This document shows positions 51,386-60,632 of a stretch of 64,000 bases of DNA, piece by piece. Made by a program: the position numbers and the translations under genes. The first letter of the stretch is position 1. Every line of letters starts with the position of its first letter. Source of the DNA: Duganella sp. OV510. Lineage in GTDB: Bacteria > Pseudomonadota > Gammaproteobacteria > Burkholderiales > Burkholderiaceae_D. The notes under the pieces are model-generated. The model was given only the letters and a program-made list of their open reading frames with translations. It was not told where the DNA came from and searched no databases. The DNA is taken from positions 186,001 to 250,000 of the forward strand of contig NZ_FNEQ01000010.1 of assembly GCF_900100205.1 (NCBI RefSeq), in the 5' to 3' direction.

Positions 51386-52582
51386 TTACACGCGCTCGAT
51401 GATGCCGGCTGCGCCCATGCCTGCGCCTACGCACATGGTGACCATGCCGTATTTCAGGTTGTTGCGACGCAGTGCGTGCACCACGGTCGCAGCGCGGATC
51501 GCGCCGGTGGCGCCCAGCGGGTGACCCAGCGCGATCGCGCCGCCCATCGGGTTGACCTTGGCTGGGTCCAGGCCCAGATCGCGGATCACGGCCAGCGCCT
51601 GCGCGGCAAACGCTTCGTTCAGCTCGATCCAGTCCAGCTGGTCCTGGGTGATGCCGGCAGCTTTCAGCGCATCCGGAATCGCGAACTTCGGACCGATGCC
51701 CATGATCTCTGGCGGCACGCCTTTGACAGCGAACGACGAGAACTTGGCCAGCGGCGTCAGGTTGTGTTCTTTCAGGATTTTCTCGGAGACCACCAGCAGC
51801 GCACCAGCGCCGTCGGACATCTGCGAGCTGTTACCAGCAGTCACGGAGCCTTTGGCGGCGAACACCGGCTTCAGCTTGCCCAGGGTTTCCAGGCTGGTTT
51901 CCGGACGCGCGCCTTCGTCGGTATCGACGGTGCGGGTTTTCACCTTGATCTCGCCGGTAGCCAGGTCTGGCGTGCGGGTGATGATCTCGACTGGCGTGGT
52001 TTCATCCTTGAAGAAACCGGCTTGCTGCGCGGCGACAGCACGGCGGTGCGATTCAACCGAGAACGCATCCTGGTCTTCACGCGACACCTTCCACTGCTCG
52101 GCCACTTTTTCAGCGGTCAGGCCCATGCCGTATGCCATGCCGACGTTTTCGTCGGTGAACATATTCAGGTTCATCGATGGGTGATGGCCCATCATTGGTA
52201 CCATCGACATCGACTCCACGCCGCCAGCCAGCATCACGTCGGCTTCGCCAACGCGGATGCGGTCAGCCGCCATCGCCAGGGCGGTGATGCCCGAAGCGCA
52301 GTAACGGTTGATGGTGACGCCGCCGACAGTCTTCGGCAGGCCGGCCAGCAGCACCGATTGACGGGCGATGTTGAAGCCCTGCTCCGCTTCCGGGAACGAG
52401 CAGCCGATGATGGCGTCGGTGATCAGCGCCGGGTCCAGGCCAGGCGCCTGTGCCAGTGCCGACTGGATCACGCGCACCAGCAGATCGTCCGGGCGGGTTT
52501 TGTTGAACATGCCGCGCGGCGCCTTGCCGATCGGGGTGCGGGTCGCGGCGACGATGTATGCGTCTTGAACTTGTTTGCTCAT
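51386..52582 (-). CDS. fadA: Acetyl-CoA C-acyltransferase (3-ketoacyl-CoA thiolase)
   Basis: 398 aa. Acyl-enzyme Cys in NRYCASGITAL, catalytic His in LGHPLGATGA and the second Cys in MCVGAGMGAAG are all present. It cleaves 3-ketoacyl-CoA to acetyl-CoA in beta-oxidation. It lies 11 bases after the fused dehydrogenase/hydratase gene, its functional partner. The symbol follows function; the protein is nearer the thiolases paired with FadN-type enzymes than E. coli FadA. Confidence 0.92.
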   Translation of the reverse strand: MSKQVQDAYIVAATRTPIGKAPRGMFNKTRPDDLLVRVIQSALAQAPGLDPALITDAIIGCSFPEAEQGFNIARQSVLLAGLPKTVGGVTINRYCASGITALAMAADRIRVGEADVMLAGGVESMSMVPMMGHHPSMNLNMFTDENVGMAYGMGLTAEKVAEQWKVSREDQDAFSVESHRRAVAAQQAGFFKDETTPVEIITRTPDLATGEIKVKTRTVDTDEGARPETSLETLGKLKPVFAAKGSVTAGNSSQMSDGAGALLVVSEKILKEHNLTPLAKFSSFAVKGVPPEIMGIGPKFAIPDALKAAGITQDQLDWIELNEAFAAQALAVIRDLGLDPAKVNPMGGAIALGHPLGATGAIRAATVVHALRRNNLKYGMVTMCVGAGMGAAGIIERV

Positions 52583-52593
52583 TGTCTTATTCC

Positions 52594-54996
52594 TTAGTTG
52601 CGGACTGGCTTACCGGTTTGCAGCATGCCCATGATGCGCTCCTGGGTTTTCGGATGGTTCAGCAGCTCCAGGAAGGCTTTGCGTTCCATGTCCAGCAGCC
52701 ACTGTTCGCTCACGAACGAACCCTGATCGATATCGCCACCACTGACGATTTGCGCGATCATGTCGCCCAGCTTGAAGTCGTGGGCGGAGATGAAGCCGCC
52801 GTCACGCATATTCACCAGTTGCGCCTTGATGGTGCCCCAGCCGTAGCGGCCGGTCACCTGGATCGGCGCTTTCAGCGGCGCGCGGTAGCCCTTGTCGAAC
52901 ATGGCGCGCGCTTCGGTCTTGGCCACGTACAGCAGTTCGTACGGGTTGAAGACGATGACGTCGTCTTCTTTCAGGTAACCCATCGCTTGCGCTTCCAGTG
53001 CCGATTTCGACACGTTCGCGGTGGCCGCGTTGGTGAAGCCGGTTTTCAGGAATTGCAGGATGTCGGTGCCCTTGGCTTCCTTGTAGGCGCGCTGCGCCGC
53101 TTCTTTCAGGCCGCCGCCGGCAGGGATCAGGCCCACGCCCACTTCCACCAGGCCGATGTACGATTCGATCGAGGCCACGCGTTTCGACGCGTGCAGCGCC
53201 ATTTCGCAGCCGCCGCCCAGTGCGATGCCGGCTACCGCCGCCACCACTGGCACGTTCGAATATTTCATCGCCATGAAGGTGTCTTGCAGTTCCTTGATGA
53301 TCGGATCGACTGCCTTGGCGCCGCCGCTCATAAAGGCTGGCAGTGCCGATTGCAGGTCGGCGCCGGCCGAGAAGGCGCCGCCGTCGGCTGCGTCCGCGCT
53401 CCAGATCACCAGGCCCTTGAAGTTTTTCTCGGCTTCGGCCAATGCTTTCCTGAAGCCGGCGATGACGCCTGGGCTGATCACGTGCAGCTTGGTTTTCAGC
53501 GAGATGACCAGGATGTCGTCGCCCGAGTGCCACAGGCGCACATCGTCGTCTTCATGCACGGTGGTGCCGGCCTTGCGGCCGTCGATTTCACCCGAGCCCA
53601 GTACCGGCGCACGGAATTCCTGACGCTTGTACACCGCCAGTTCCGAACGCGGCACGAACGATTTCGAGACGGCCGACCACGAACCTTCCGGCGTGTGGAC
53701 GCCGCCTTTTTCAGCGACCGGGCCTTCGAACACCCATGCCGGCAGCGGCGCCGAGCACAGTGCCTGGCCAGCGTCGATGTCTTCTTTCACCCACTGGGCG
53801 ACTTGCGTCCAGCCCGATGCCTGCCAGGTTTCGAACGGACCAACGGTCCAGCCGAAGCCCCAGCGCATGGCGAAGTCGATATCGCGCGCGTTGTCGGCAA
53901 TGCTTTCCAGGTGCACGGCGATGTAGTGGAAGGCGTCGCGGAAGATCGCCCACAGGAACTGCGCCTGTGGGTTGGTCGATTCGCGCATCGCTTTCATTTT
54001 CTTGACCGGATCTTTTTCCTTCAGGATGCGGGCGACGATGTCGGCTGCCTTGGCGCCACCAGCGACGTATTCACCGGTGGCGAAGTCCAGGCGTTGAATC
54101 TCTTTGCCTACTTTTTTGTAGAAGCCGGCGCCGGTCTTCTGACCCAGCGCGCCCTTCTCGACCAGCTTGGCCAGCACTTCAGGCGTTTTGTAGACGGCTG
54201 CGAACGGATCGTTCGGCAGGTAGTCCTGCATGGTCTTGATCACGTGACCCATGGTGTCCAGGCCGACCACGTCAGCGGTGCGGAAGGTACCCGACTTGGC
54301 GCGGCCCAGCTTGGCGCCGGTCAGGTCATCGACCACGTCGACCGACAGGCCGAATTTTTCAGCTTCGTGAACGATGGCCAGGATGCCGAACACGCCAACA
54401 CGGTTGGCGATGAAGTTCGGGGTGTCCTTGGCGCGGACCACGCCCTTGCCCAGGGTCGAGGTCAGGAAGCCTTCCAGCTGGTCGGCGATCTCTGGCTTGG
54501 TGTCCGGGGTCGGGATGATTTCCACCAGGTGCATATAGCGCGGCGGGTTGAAGAAGTGCACGCCGCAGAAACGCGCTTTCAGTTCCGCGTCGAAGCCTTC
54601 GGCCAGCTTGCCGATCGACAGGCCCGAGGTGTTCGAGGCGAAGATGGCGTTAGGTGCAATGTGCGGTGCAACTTTCTTGTACAGGTCATGTTTCCAGTCC
54701 AGGCGCTCGGCGATCGCTTCGATGATCAGGTCGCACTCGGCCAGCTTGGCCAGGTCGTCTTCATAGTTGGCGACTTCGATCAGTGCAGCGTGGTCCTTGT
54801 TGCCCAGCGGCGCAGGCGACAGCTTCTTCAGGCCTTCAATGGCTTTCAGCACGATGCCGTTCTTCGGCGTCCCCTCTTTTCCTGGCAAATCAAACAGCAC
54901 CACAGGCACTTTGGCGTTGACGCAATGCGCGGCGATCTGCGCACCCATCACGCCGGCACCCAGCACGGCTACTTTTTTAACGATGAAATTGGTCAT
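52594..54996 (-). CDS. 3-hydroxyacyl-CoA dehydrogenase/enoyl-CoA hydratase fusion (FadN type)
   Basis: 800 aa. The order is dehydrogenase first: NAD motif VLGAGVMGAQIAAH at residues 11-24, dehydrogenase signature NFIANRVGVFGI, then a C-terminal crotonase part (AAVAGIALGGGCEMALHA, IGLVEVGVGLIPAGGG). This is the reverse of E. coli FadB and matches FadN/HadH-type proteins. Two sequential steps of beta-oxidation are thus on one polypeptide. It starts 12 bases after the acyl-CoA dehydrogenase gene. Confidence 0.92.
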   Translation of the reverse strand: MTNFIVKKVAVLGAGVMGAQIAAHCVNAKVPVVLFDLPGKEGTPKNGIVLKAIEGLKKLSPAPLGNKDHAALIEVANYEDDLAKLAECDLIIEAIAERLDWKHDLYKKVAPHIAPNAIFASNTSGLSIGKLAEGFDAELKARFCGVHFFNPPRYMHLVEIIPTPDTKPEIADQLEGFLTSTLGKGVVRAKDTPNFIANRVGVFGILAIVHEAEKFGLSVDVVDDLTGAKLGRAKSGTFRTADVVGLDTMGHVIKTMQDYLPNDPFAAVYKTPEVLAKLVEKGALGQKTGAGFYKKVGKEIQRLDFATGEYVAGGAKAADIVARILKEKDPVKKMKAMRESTNPQAQFLWAIFRDAFHYIAVHLESIADNARDIDFAMRWGFGWTVGPFETWQASGWTQVAQWVKEDIDAGQALCSAPLPAWVFEGPVAEKGGVHTPEGSWSAVSKSFVPRSELAVYKRQEFRAPVLGSGEIDGRKAGTTVHEDDDVRLWHSGDDILVISLKTKLHVISPGVIAGFRKALAEAEKNFKGLVIWSADAADGGAFSAGADLQSALPAFMSGGAKAVDPIIKELQDTFMAMKYSNVPVVAAVAGIALGGGCEMALHASKRVASIESYIGLVEVGVGLIPAGGGLKEAAQRAYKEAKGTDILQFLKTGFTNAATANVSKSALEAQAMGYLKEDDVIVFNPYELLYVAKTEARAMFDKGYRAPLKAPIQVTGRYGWGTIKAQLVNMRDGGFISAHDFKLGDMIAQIVSGGDIDQGSFVSEQWLLDMERKAFLELLNHPKTQERIMGMLQTGKPVRN

Positions 54997-55008
54997 TGTC
55001 GTTTCCTC

Positions 55009-56799
55009 TTAAAACAGGTCGGCGTCGAGTGCCATCAGGTTGGCGGAGCCCGAGCGTGCCTGGCGGATCAGGGTTGCGGTTTCTGGTTGCAGGCGGGCGA
55101 AGTAGAAGCGCGCGGTCGCCAGCTTGGTTTTGTAGAAGGTGTCGCTGCTATCCTGTTTTTCCAGCGCGATCTTCGCCATTTGCGCGAAGAAGTAGCTGTA
55201 CACCAGGTGGCCAACCACGCGCAGATAAGGCACGGCGGCGGCGCCCACTTCGTCGGCGTTCTGGAAGGCCTTCATGCCGATTTCCATGGTCAGCTTGGTG
55301 ACTTTGTCGCCCAGGTCGCCCAGCGGGGTGATGAATTCGCTCAGGTTTTCATCCAGGCCGTTCTCTTCCACGAAGGCTTTGATCTTCTCGCCGAACTTGC
55401 GCAGCTTGGCGCCGTTGTCACCCAGGATCTTGCGGCCCAGCAGGTCCAGCGACTGGATGGTGTTGGTGCCTTCGTAGATCAGGTTGATACGCGCGTCACG
55501 CACGTACTGCTCCATGCCCCACTCGCTGATGTAGCCGTGGCCGCCGTACACTTGCATCGCTTCCGAAGTGGCGATCCAGGCGTTGTCGGTGATGAAGGCC
55601 TTGATGATCGGGGTCAGCAGCGCGACTTCGTCGCCGGCTTCCTTGCGCACATCTTCGTCAGGGTGATGCAGTTCGCGGTCGATCTGCAGCGCCACGTACG
55701 AGGTGAAAGCGCGTGCACCTTCAGCGTAGGCACGGCCGGTCAGCAGCATGCGGCGCACGTCGGCATGGACGATGATCGGATCGGCTGGCTTCTCCGGATT
55801 TTTCGGGCCGGTCAGCGAGCGCATCTGGATGCGGTCCTTGGCATACACCACGGCGTTCTGGTACGCCACTTCGGTCAGGCCCAGCGACTGCATGCCCACG
55901 CCCAGACGGGCAGCGTTCATGAACACGAACATCGCGTTCAGGCCTTTGTTCGGCTGGCCGATGATCCAGCCCTTGGCGCCGTCCAGATTCATCTGGCAGG
56001 TCGAGTTGCCGTGGATGCCCATTTTTTCTTCGATCGCGCCGCAGGTGATCGGGTTGCGTTCGCCAACCGAACCGTCAGCGTTCGGCAGAAACTTCGGCAC
56101 CAGGAACAGCGAAATGCCTTTCGAGCCTTCCGGTGCATCTGGAACACGTGCCAGCACCAGGTGCAGGATGTTTTCCGACATATCGTGTTCGCCGGCCGAG
56201 ATGAAGATCTTGTTGCCGGTGATCAGCCACGAGCCGTCAGCCTGTGGCAGCGCTTTCGAGCGCAGCATGCCCAGGTCGGTGCCGCAGTGCGGTTCGGTCA
56301 GGCACATGGTGCCGGTCCACTCGCCCGATACCAGTTTCGGCAGATAGGTTTTCTTTTGTTCGTCGGTGCCGTGTTCTTTCAGGCACTCGTAGGCGCCGTG
56401 CGACAGGCCAGGATACATGGTCCAGGCCTGGTTGGCCGAGTTCAGCATCTCGTAGAACGAGTTGTTCATCACCACCGGCAGGCCCTGGCCGCCGTATTCA
56501 GGATCGCAGGCCAGCGCTGCCCAGCCGCCGTCAACGTATTGCTTGTAGGCTTCCTTGAAGCCCTTAGGAGTGGTCACCGACTTGGTCGCGCCATCGTAGT
56601 GGCAGCCTTCGCGGTCGCCGCTGTGGTTCAGCGGGAACAGCACTTCGGAGGTGAATTTGCCGCCTTCTTCCAGCACCTGGTTGATGATGTCGGCATCGAT
56701 TTCCGAGTAGTTAGGCAGCGTTTTCAGTTCATCTTCCACCTTCAGCAGCTCGTGCAGAACGAATTGCATATCCCGGATTGGCGCGACGTATTGACCCAT
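55009..56799 (-). CDS. Acyl-CoA dehydrogenase, long form with C-terminal extension
   Basis: 596 aa, like the FadE-type dehydrogenases of this operon type. FAD-binding segments LTEPHCGTDLGM and ITGNKIFISAGEHD, the catalytic-base loop INLIYEGTNTIQS with Glu, and QVYGGHGYI are present; the last 130 residues form the acyl-CoA dehydrogenase C-terminal extension. First oxidative step of beta-oxidation. Starts 35 bases after tetR. Confidence 0.92.
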   Translation of the reverse strand: MGQYVAPIRDMQFVLHELLKVEDELKTLPNYSEIDADIINQVLEEGGKFTSEVLFPLNHSGDREGCHYDGATKSVTTPKGFKEAYKQYVDGGWAALACDPEYGGQGLPVVMNNSFYEMLNSANQAWTMYPGLSHGAYECLKEHGTDEQKKTYLPKLVSGEWTGTMCLTEPHCGTDLGMLRSKALPQADGSWLITGNKIFISAGEHDMSENILHLVLARVPDAPEGSKGISLFLVPKFLPNADGSVGERNPITCGAIEEKMGIHGNSTCQMNLDGAKGWIIGQPNKGLNAMFVFMNAARLGVGMQSLGLTEVAYQNAVVYAKDRIQMRSLTGPKNPEKPADPIIVHADVRRMLLTGRAYAEGARAFTSYVALQIDRELHHPDEDVRKEAGDEVALLTPIIKAFITDNAWIATSEAMQVYGGHGYISEWGMEQYVRDARINLIYEGTNTIQSLDLLGRKILGDNGAKLRKFGEKIKAFVEENGLDENLSEFITPLGDLGDKVTKLTMEIGMKAFQNADEVGAAAVPYLRVVGHLVYSYFFAQMAKIALEKQDSSDTFYKTKLATARFYFARLQPETATLIRQARSGSANLMALDADLF

Positions 56800-56834
56800 G
56801 GTTTTCTCCTGATGACTACTGTAGTTTGATTTGA

Positions 56835-57437
56835 TTAATTCAATGTGACTGCGTTGCGATACGTTTCCAGCACGCGCTCAAAGCCCTTGCCAGCCCGCTC
56901 CAGGCTGCCAGGGATGCGCATGAAGCGGCCGTCGTGATGCAGGGCCAGGATCAGGCCGTACATCTCGTAGACCAGCTGCTGCGGGTCGGTGTCCTGCTTC
57001 AGGTCGCCGCATTCGACGCACTGCTGCACGCAGCGCAGCAGCGCACCCTGCCAGGCGCCGACCATGGCCATCAGCTCTTCGCGGATCGGGCCCGGGCGGT
57101 CGTCATATTCAACCGCGCCGCTGATATAGATGCAGCCCGACGCTACTTCCACGCTGACCCGCTTGACCCAGCGCGCAAACATCGCCTGCAGGCGCTGGAT
57201 GCCGCGCGGCTCTTTCACGCTGGGGAAGAACACTTCCTGCTCGAAACGGTGGTGATACAGCTTCAGCACTTCCAACTGCAAATCTTCACGCGATCCGAAG
57301 TGCGCAAACACACCGGATTTGCTCATGTTCATCTTATCTGCCAACAATCCAATGGTCAGACCTTCCAGACCATCACGGCTGGCCAGATCCAGCGCCATAT
57401 CCAGGATCGCTGCGCGGGTTAACTCGCCTTTGCGCAT
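56835..57437 (-). CDS. TetR-family regulator of the beta-oxidation operon
   Basis: 200 aa. N-terminal TetR helix-turn-helix (LTRAAILDMALDLASRDGLE, IGLLADKMNMSKSGVFAHFG) and a helical ligand domain. First gene of the cluster tetR, acyl-CoA dehydrogenase, fused dehydrogenase, thiolase, hydratase, all on the same strand, so it probably represses the operon and responds to acyl-CoA. The 208 bases upstream (57438-57645) are AT-rich and hold the hairpin GGAGAA-TAATCC-TTCTCC but no gene. Confidence 0.9.
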   Translation of the reverse strand: MRKGELTRAAILDMALDLASRDGLEGLTIGLLADKMNMSKSGVFAHFGSREDLQLEVLKLYHHRFEQEVFFPSVKEPRGIQRLQAMFARWVKRVSVEVASGCIYISGAVEYDDRPGPIREELMAMVGAWQGALLRCVQQCVECGDLKQDTDPQQLVYEMYGLILALHHDGRFMRIPGSLERAGKGFERVLETYRNAVTLN

Positions 57438-57645
57438 AAATTTAGTTGAGGTATTAATAAGATGTCATCCCGAAGTAAGTTTTATTAAAATCTTGGAGAA
57501 GGATTATTCTCCTCCAGATAAATTTACTCCGTGTGAAAAGAATTGCGAACGCTCGTACTATTATCCACTTGCGGGTGAATGTCAAACAGTACCTTTAGAG
57601 GTGAGGTTCTATTGCTGCGACGCAGCATGCGGATGAGAAACTAAG

Positions 57646-58017
57646 TTAGAGCTTGTCCAATTCGCGGCGGTCGCGTTTGGTGGGGCGGCCCTTGATGGTG
57701 GTGCCTGGTTCGCGGTACAAACGGCGGTTTTCCGCCTGGGCGGCGCGGCGGGCGACGCTGACGTCGGTTTCTTCGTAGAGATTGCGGGCGACCGGTGCCG
57801 GGCCGCGCACATCGGACAGGCCCATGACGTCGACTTCCCACTGGTCGGCGCCGTTGTCGATTTCCAGCACATCGCCCAGCTTGACGTTGCGCGCCGGCTT
57901 GGCGCGGTCGCCGTTGACGATCACCCGGCCCAGCGAGATGGCGTCGGTGGCCAGCGAACGGGTTTTAAAGAAGCGCGCTGCCCACAGCCATTTATCCAGT
58001 CGTACACCTTCGCTCAC
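57646..58017 (-). CDS. hslR: Heat-shock protein 15 (S4-domain RNA-binding)
   Basis: 123 aa, close to the family's 130. S4 domain at the N-terminus: VRLDKWLWAARFFKTRSLAT, then ISLGRVIVNGDRAKPARNVK, and a basic C-terminus (KGRPTKRDRRELDKL). Hsp15 binds stalled 50S subunits carrying peptidyl-tRNA. GTG start overlapping the clsB TGA (GTGA), so translation is coupled. Assignment firm. Confidence 0.92.
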   Translation of the reverse strand: MSEGVRLDKWLWAARFFKTRSLATDAISLGRVIVNGDRAKPARNVKLGDVLEIDNGADQWEVDVMGLSDVRGPAPVARNLYEETDVSVARRAAQAENRRLYREPGTTIKGRPTKRDRRELDKL

Positions 58018-59177
58018 GCGTATTTCCCCACTGCGAACACCCGCATTAATAACTTGTACAACACAAACGCAATCTCGTAGCCGATGCGGCGCACGTGGCC
58101 GACGTGCTCGAAGTCATCATAGGTGATGACCTTGCCGTCGGCAATCGCCGCCTCGATATGCTGGCGCAGGCTCTGCGCGAACGCCGCATCCTTGATCACC
58201 ACATTGGCTTCCTGGTTGAGGAACAGGCTCAGCCCATCTACATTGCTGGAGCCGACCGTGGCCCAGTCGTCGTCGATGACGGCGACCTTGGCATGCAACT
58301 GCGTCTTGTGATATTCCACCACTTTGACGCCGGCCGCAAGCAGCTTCGGGTAGAAAGAGTGCGCCACCGCATCCTGCAGCCAGATTTCGCCGACGCCGAT
58401 CAGCAGCACCACCTCGACGCCGCGCTCGGCGGCCGAGGTCAGCGCGCGGCGGAATTTGCGGCTGGGGGCGAAATACGGATTGGCCAGCAGCACGCTCTTG
58501 CGCGCCTGGCCCAGCGCCTTCAGATAGGCGCGCTGGATCGTATGCCGGTTGCGCAGGTTGTCGCGCACCACGAAGCCGGCCTGCACCGCATGGGCGGCGG
58601 CGATCTTCTCGACCTTGCGCATGTCGCGATACAGGCCGATACGCTTGATCAGGCTGAGCTTGCCGAGGCGACGCCATTGGGTGACGGCCTCCAGCTGGAT
58701 CTCGGCCACCAGCGGGCCGCGCACTTGCACCGCGAAATCCCAGCGCGGCGCCGACAATGCCTTGCTGTGATCGTAATCGCAGAACATATCGTCGTTGATG
58801 TTGATGCCGCCGACGTAGGCCACAGCACGGTCCACCACGCAGATTTTGCGATGCGTGCGCGTGACACCACGCTTGAACCAGGGATTGAAGCGGCGATGCT
58901 CGACGCCGCCGGCGGTCAGCTCGTCGTGCATGCTGTTGATCTGGCGGCGGCCGGTGCCCCACCAGTCGGTGATCACACGCACCTGGACACCCCGCTGGGC
59001 GGCGCGGATCAGCGCGGCGACGACACTCTTGCCGGTCTCGTCGCCAGCGAAGATATAAGTCTCGAAATAGACTTCATATTGCGCAGCATCGATGGCAGCG
59101 ATCAGCGCCGGGAAATAATCGGTGCCGGTGTGAAGCAGCGTGACGTCGTTATCGGCAATAAAATTGACTGGGCGCAT
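58014..59177 (-). CDS. clsB: Cardiolipin synthase B (phospholipase D family)
   Basis: 387 aa, typical for ClsB. Two HKD motifs: H109-R-K111-ICVVD116 and H295-A-K297-VAVID302, each followed by a GG/GSSN segment. It makes cardiolipin from phosphatidylglycerol and phosphatidylethanolamine. A hydrophobic C-terminal stretch may associate it with the membrane. It follows a YbhP-like gene nine bases upstream, as in E. coli ybhP-clsB, and overlaps hslR. Confidence 0.92.
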   Translation of the reverse strand: MRPVNFIADNDVTLLHTGTDYFPALIAAIDAAQYEVYFETYIFAGDETGKSVVAALIRAAQRGVQVRVITDWWGTGRRQINSMHDELTAGGVEHRRFNPWFKRGVTRTHRKICVVDRAVAYVGGININDDMFCDYDHSKALSAPRWDFAVQVRGPLVAEIQLEAVTQWRRLGKLSLIKRIGLYRDMRKVEKIAAAHAVQAGFVVRDNLRNRHTIQRAYLKALGQARKSVLLANPYFAPSRKFRRALTSAAERGVEVVLLIGVGEIWLQDAVAHSFYPKLLAAGVKVVEYHKTQLHAKVAVIDDDWATVGSSNVDGLSLFLNQEANVVIKDAAFAQSLRQHIEAAIADGKVITYDDFEHVGHVRRIGYEIAFVLYKLLMRVFAVGKYA

Positions 59178-59186
59178 AGTTGGCGC

Positions 59187-60005
59187 TCACGCCAGCGTCA
59201 GCGAGGCGACGATGGGAGCGTGGTCTGATAGCTTGGCCCAGAGACTACCATGCATTACCTCGGCCGTGTCCACCTTGAAGCCGCGCACATAGATGCGGTC
59301 CAGGCGGAAGAACGGCAGCGCGGCCGGGAAGGTGCGGGCCGGAATGATGCTGCTCTTGCGGCGCAGCTTGCGCATGATCTCGCCCAGCGCGGTATTCGAG
59401 CCTTCGATCTCATCGAATGCCTCGACCACGCCCAGCGCGTTGTACAGCTCATTGCTGAGGGTGTTGCGCCAGTCGTTGAAATCGCCGGCGATCACCACCG
59501 GCTCACCGTTCGGCGCGGTTTCCTTGACCGCGTTGATCAGCGCCTGGGTCTGGCGCCGGCGGCCGCTCTCGAACAGGCCCAGGTGGACCACATAGCAATG
59601 CACCGGCCCATGCGGCGTATCCAGCACACAGTGCAGGATGCCGCGCTGTTCATAGGCATGATCGGAAACATCGCGATTCAACTGGCTGGCGATCGGGAAG
59701 GCGCTGAGCAGCGCATTGCCGTGGTGGCCATGATCGTAGATCGCATTCATGCCATAGGCGGCATGCAAGTGGCGCGACTCGCCGGCAAAATATTCATGCT
59801 GCGCTGCAGCGGGCCAATGCTTGTGGCCGAGGTGCTCGGCGCCGTACTTGGCCGCCTTCATATCATGCTTGCCCTGCACTTCTTGCAAAAAAACCACATC
59901 GGCATCAAACATGCCGATGGCCTGTTTCAGCGCCAGCACACGCGGTTCCGCACGAATGCTGGAAACGCCCTTGTGGATGTTATAGGTAGCAACACGGATC
60001 TTCAT
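59187..60005 (-). CDS. Endonuclease/exonuclease/phosphatase family protein (YbhP-like)
   Basis: 272 aa starting MKIRVATYNIHKGVSS. Hallmarks of the EEP fold are visible: the metal-binding Asn (TYNIHKG), Glu in DVVFLQEVQG, GDFNDWR and the C-terminal SDHAPI. Paired with clsB, so a role in phospholipid metabolism is likely. The frame is open 17 codons further upstream, but no better start exists. Substrate unknown. Confidence 0.88.
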   Translation of the reverse strand: MKIRVATYNIHKGVSSIRAEPRVLALKQAIGMFDADVVFLQEVQGKHDMKAAKYGAEHLGHKHWPAAAQHEYFAGESRHLHAAYGMNAIYDHGHHGNALLSAFPIASQLNRDVSDHAYEQRGILHCVLDTPHGPVHCYVVHLGLFESGRRRQTQALINAVKETAPNGEPVVIAGDFNDWRNTLSNELYNALGVVEAFDEIEGSNTALGEIMRKLRRKSSIIPARTFPAALPFFRLDRIYVRGFKVDTAEVMHGSLWAKLSDHAPIVASLTLA

Positions 60006-60068
60006 GCGACATATTCTACCCCCACCGCAGCAAACGCGACGTGCGCAGCCGCACATAGCAAAAGCCGC

Positions 60069-60341
60069 CTATGAACGCGCGTTAGTGCGATAACCCGTTG
60101 CCGGCAGCCCGCGCAACATGCCTTCCACGCTTAAATCCTCGTCTAACTGCTCCCAATGCACACCATAGCCCGCACCGCTAATTTCCCAAGCCAGCAACTG
60201 CTGGGGCTGTGCGTTGCTTAATCTGGGATACCAAGCCAAAGGCGTGCTAATTCGGCGCCCGTCCATCAGGTGCACGGTAATGTCGAAGGTATCGAACGAG
60301 ACGTGCTTGATGCGTTCGTCAGGGGGCATTGAAATATTCAT
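60069..60341 (-). CDS. DUF2442 protein of a DUF4160/DUF2442 pair
   Basis: 90 aa. The DUF2442 core FDITVHLMDGRRISTPLAWY and WEISGAGYGVHWEQLDEDLS is clear. The start has a strong GAGGAGG that is embedded in the last codons of the upstream DUF4160 gene, which it overlaps by 23 bases. Such pairs are spread by transfer and have been suggested as toxin-antitoxin-like. Visible GC is lower than the neighbours. Confidence 0.85.
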   Translation of the reverse strand: MNISMPPDERIKHVSFDTFDITVHLMDGRRISTPLAWYPRLSNAQPQQLLAWEISGAGYGVHWEQLDEDLSVEGMLRGLPATGYRTNARS

Positions 60342-60558
60342 TCCACCTCCTCAGAAATTCCAATCGGTATGCAGAAATAATACGCGCAATTTCACGCAAC
60401 TCAAGCGATGTGAAGTGATGATTTCTCACTACCGTAATGCTCTCCAACCAAAACTTTGCAGAACATCCATTCTTATCTACATGCACATGTGGCGGCTCGC
60501 CCAATTCGTGGCTGTAGAAATAAAATCGGTATCCCTTGAGTTTCAGCAACTGCGGCAT
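60319..60558 (-). CDS. DUF4160 protein of a DUF4160/DUF2442 pair
   Basis: 79 aa from the ATG at 60558 (MPQLLKLKGYRF); an open frame 16 codons longer lacks a good ribosome site. Core motif YFYSHELGEPPHVHVDKNG, with two His, then LREIARIISAYRLEFLRRWNEYF. The His cluster could bind metal. Lower GC than flanking nudB and the ybhP-like gene, consistent with insertion of the pair between them. Confidence 0.85.
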   Translation of the reverse strand: MPQLLKLKGYRFYFYSHELGEPPHVHVDKNGCSAKFWLESITVVRNHHFTSLELREIARIISAYRLEFLRRWNEYFNAP

Positions 60559-60632
60559 GACACCACCCGAAAATCGAACGCAATAACCGAGTATGTGACT
60601 GTCCACAGTGCTGCAACTTGATACGAATCAGG

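Noticed and set aside
52558..56829. 1423-codon open frame on the plus strand across the beta-oxidation genes
   Set aside because: It is antisense to three well-recognised enzyme genes and its translation is low-complexity His/Arg/Gln/Val-rich, as expected from GC-rich codon-position bias.
57610..57626. TGCTGCG-A-CGCAGCA inverted repeat downstream of hslR
   Set aside because: Short arms and no T-tract; position beyond the stop suggests little beyond a weak stem.
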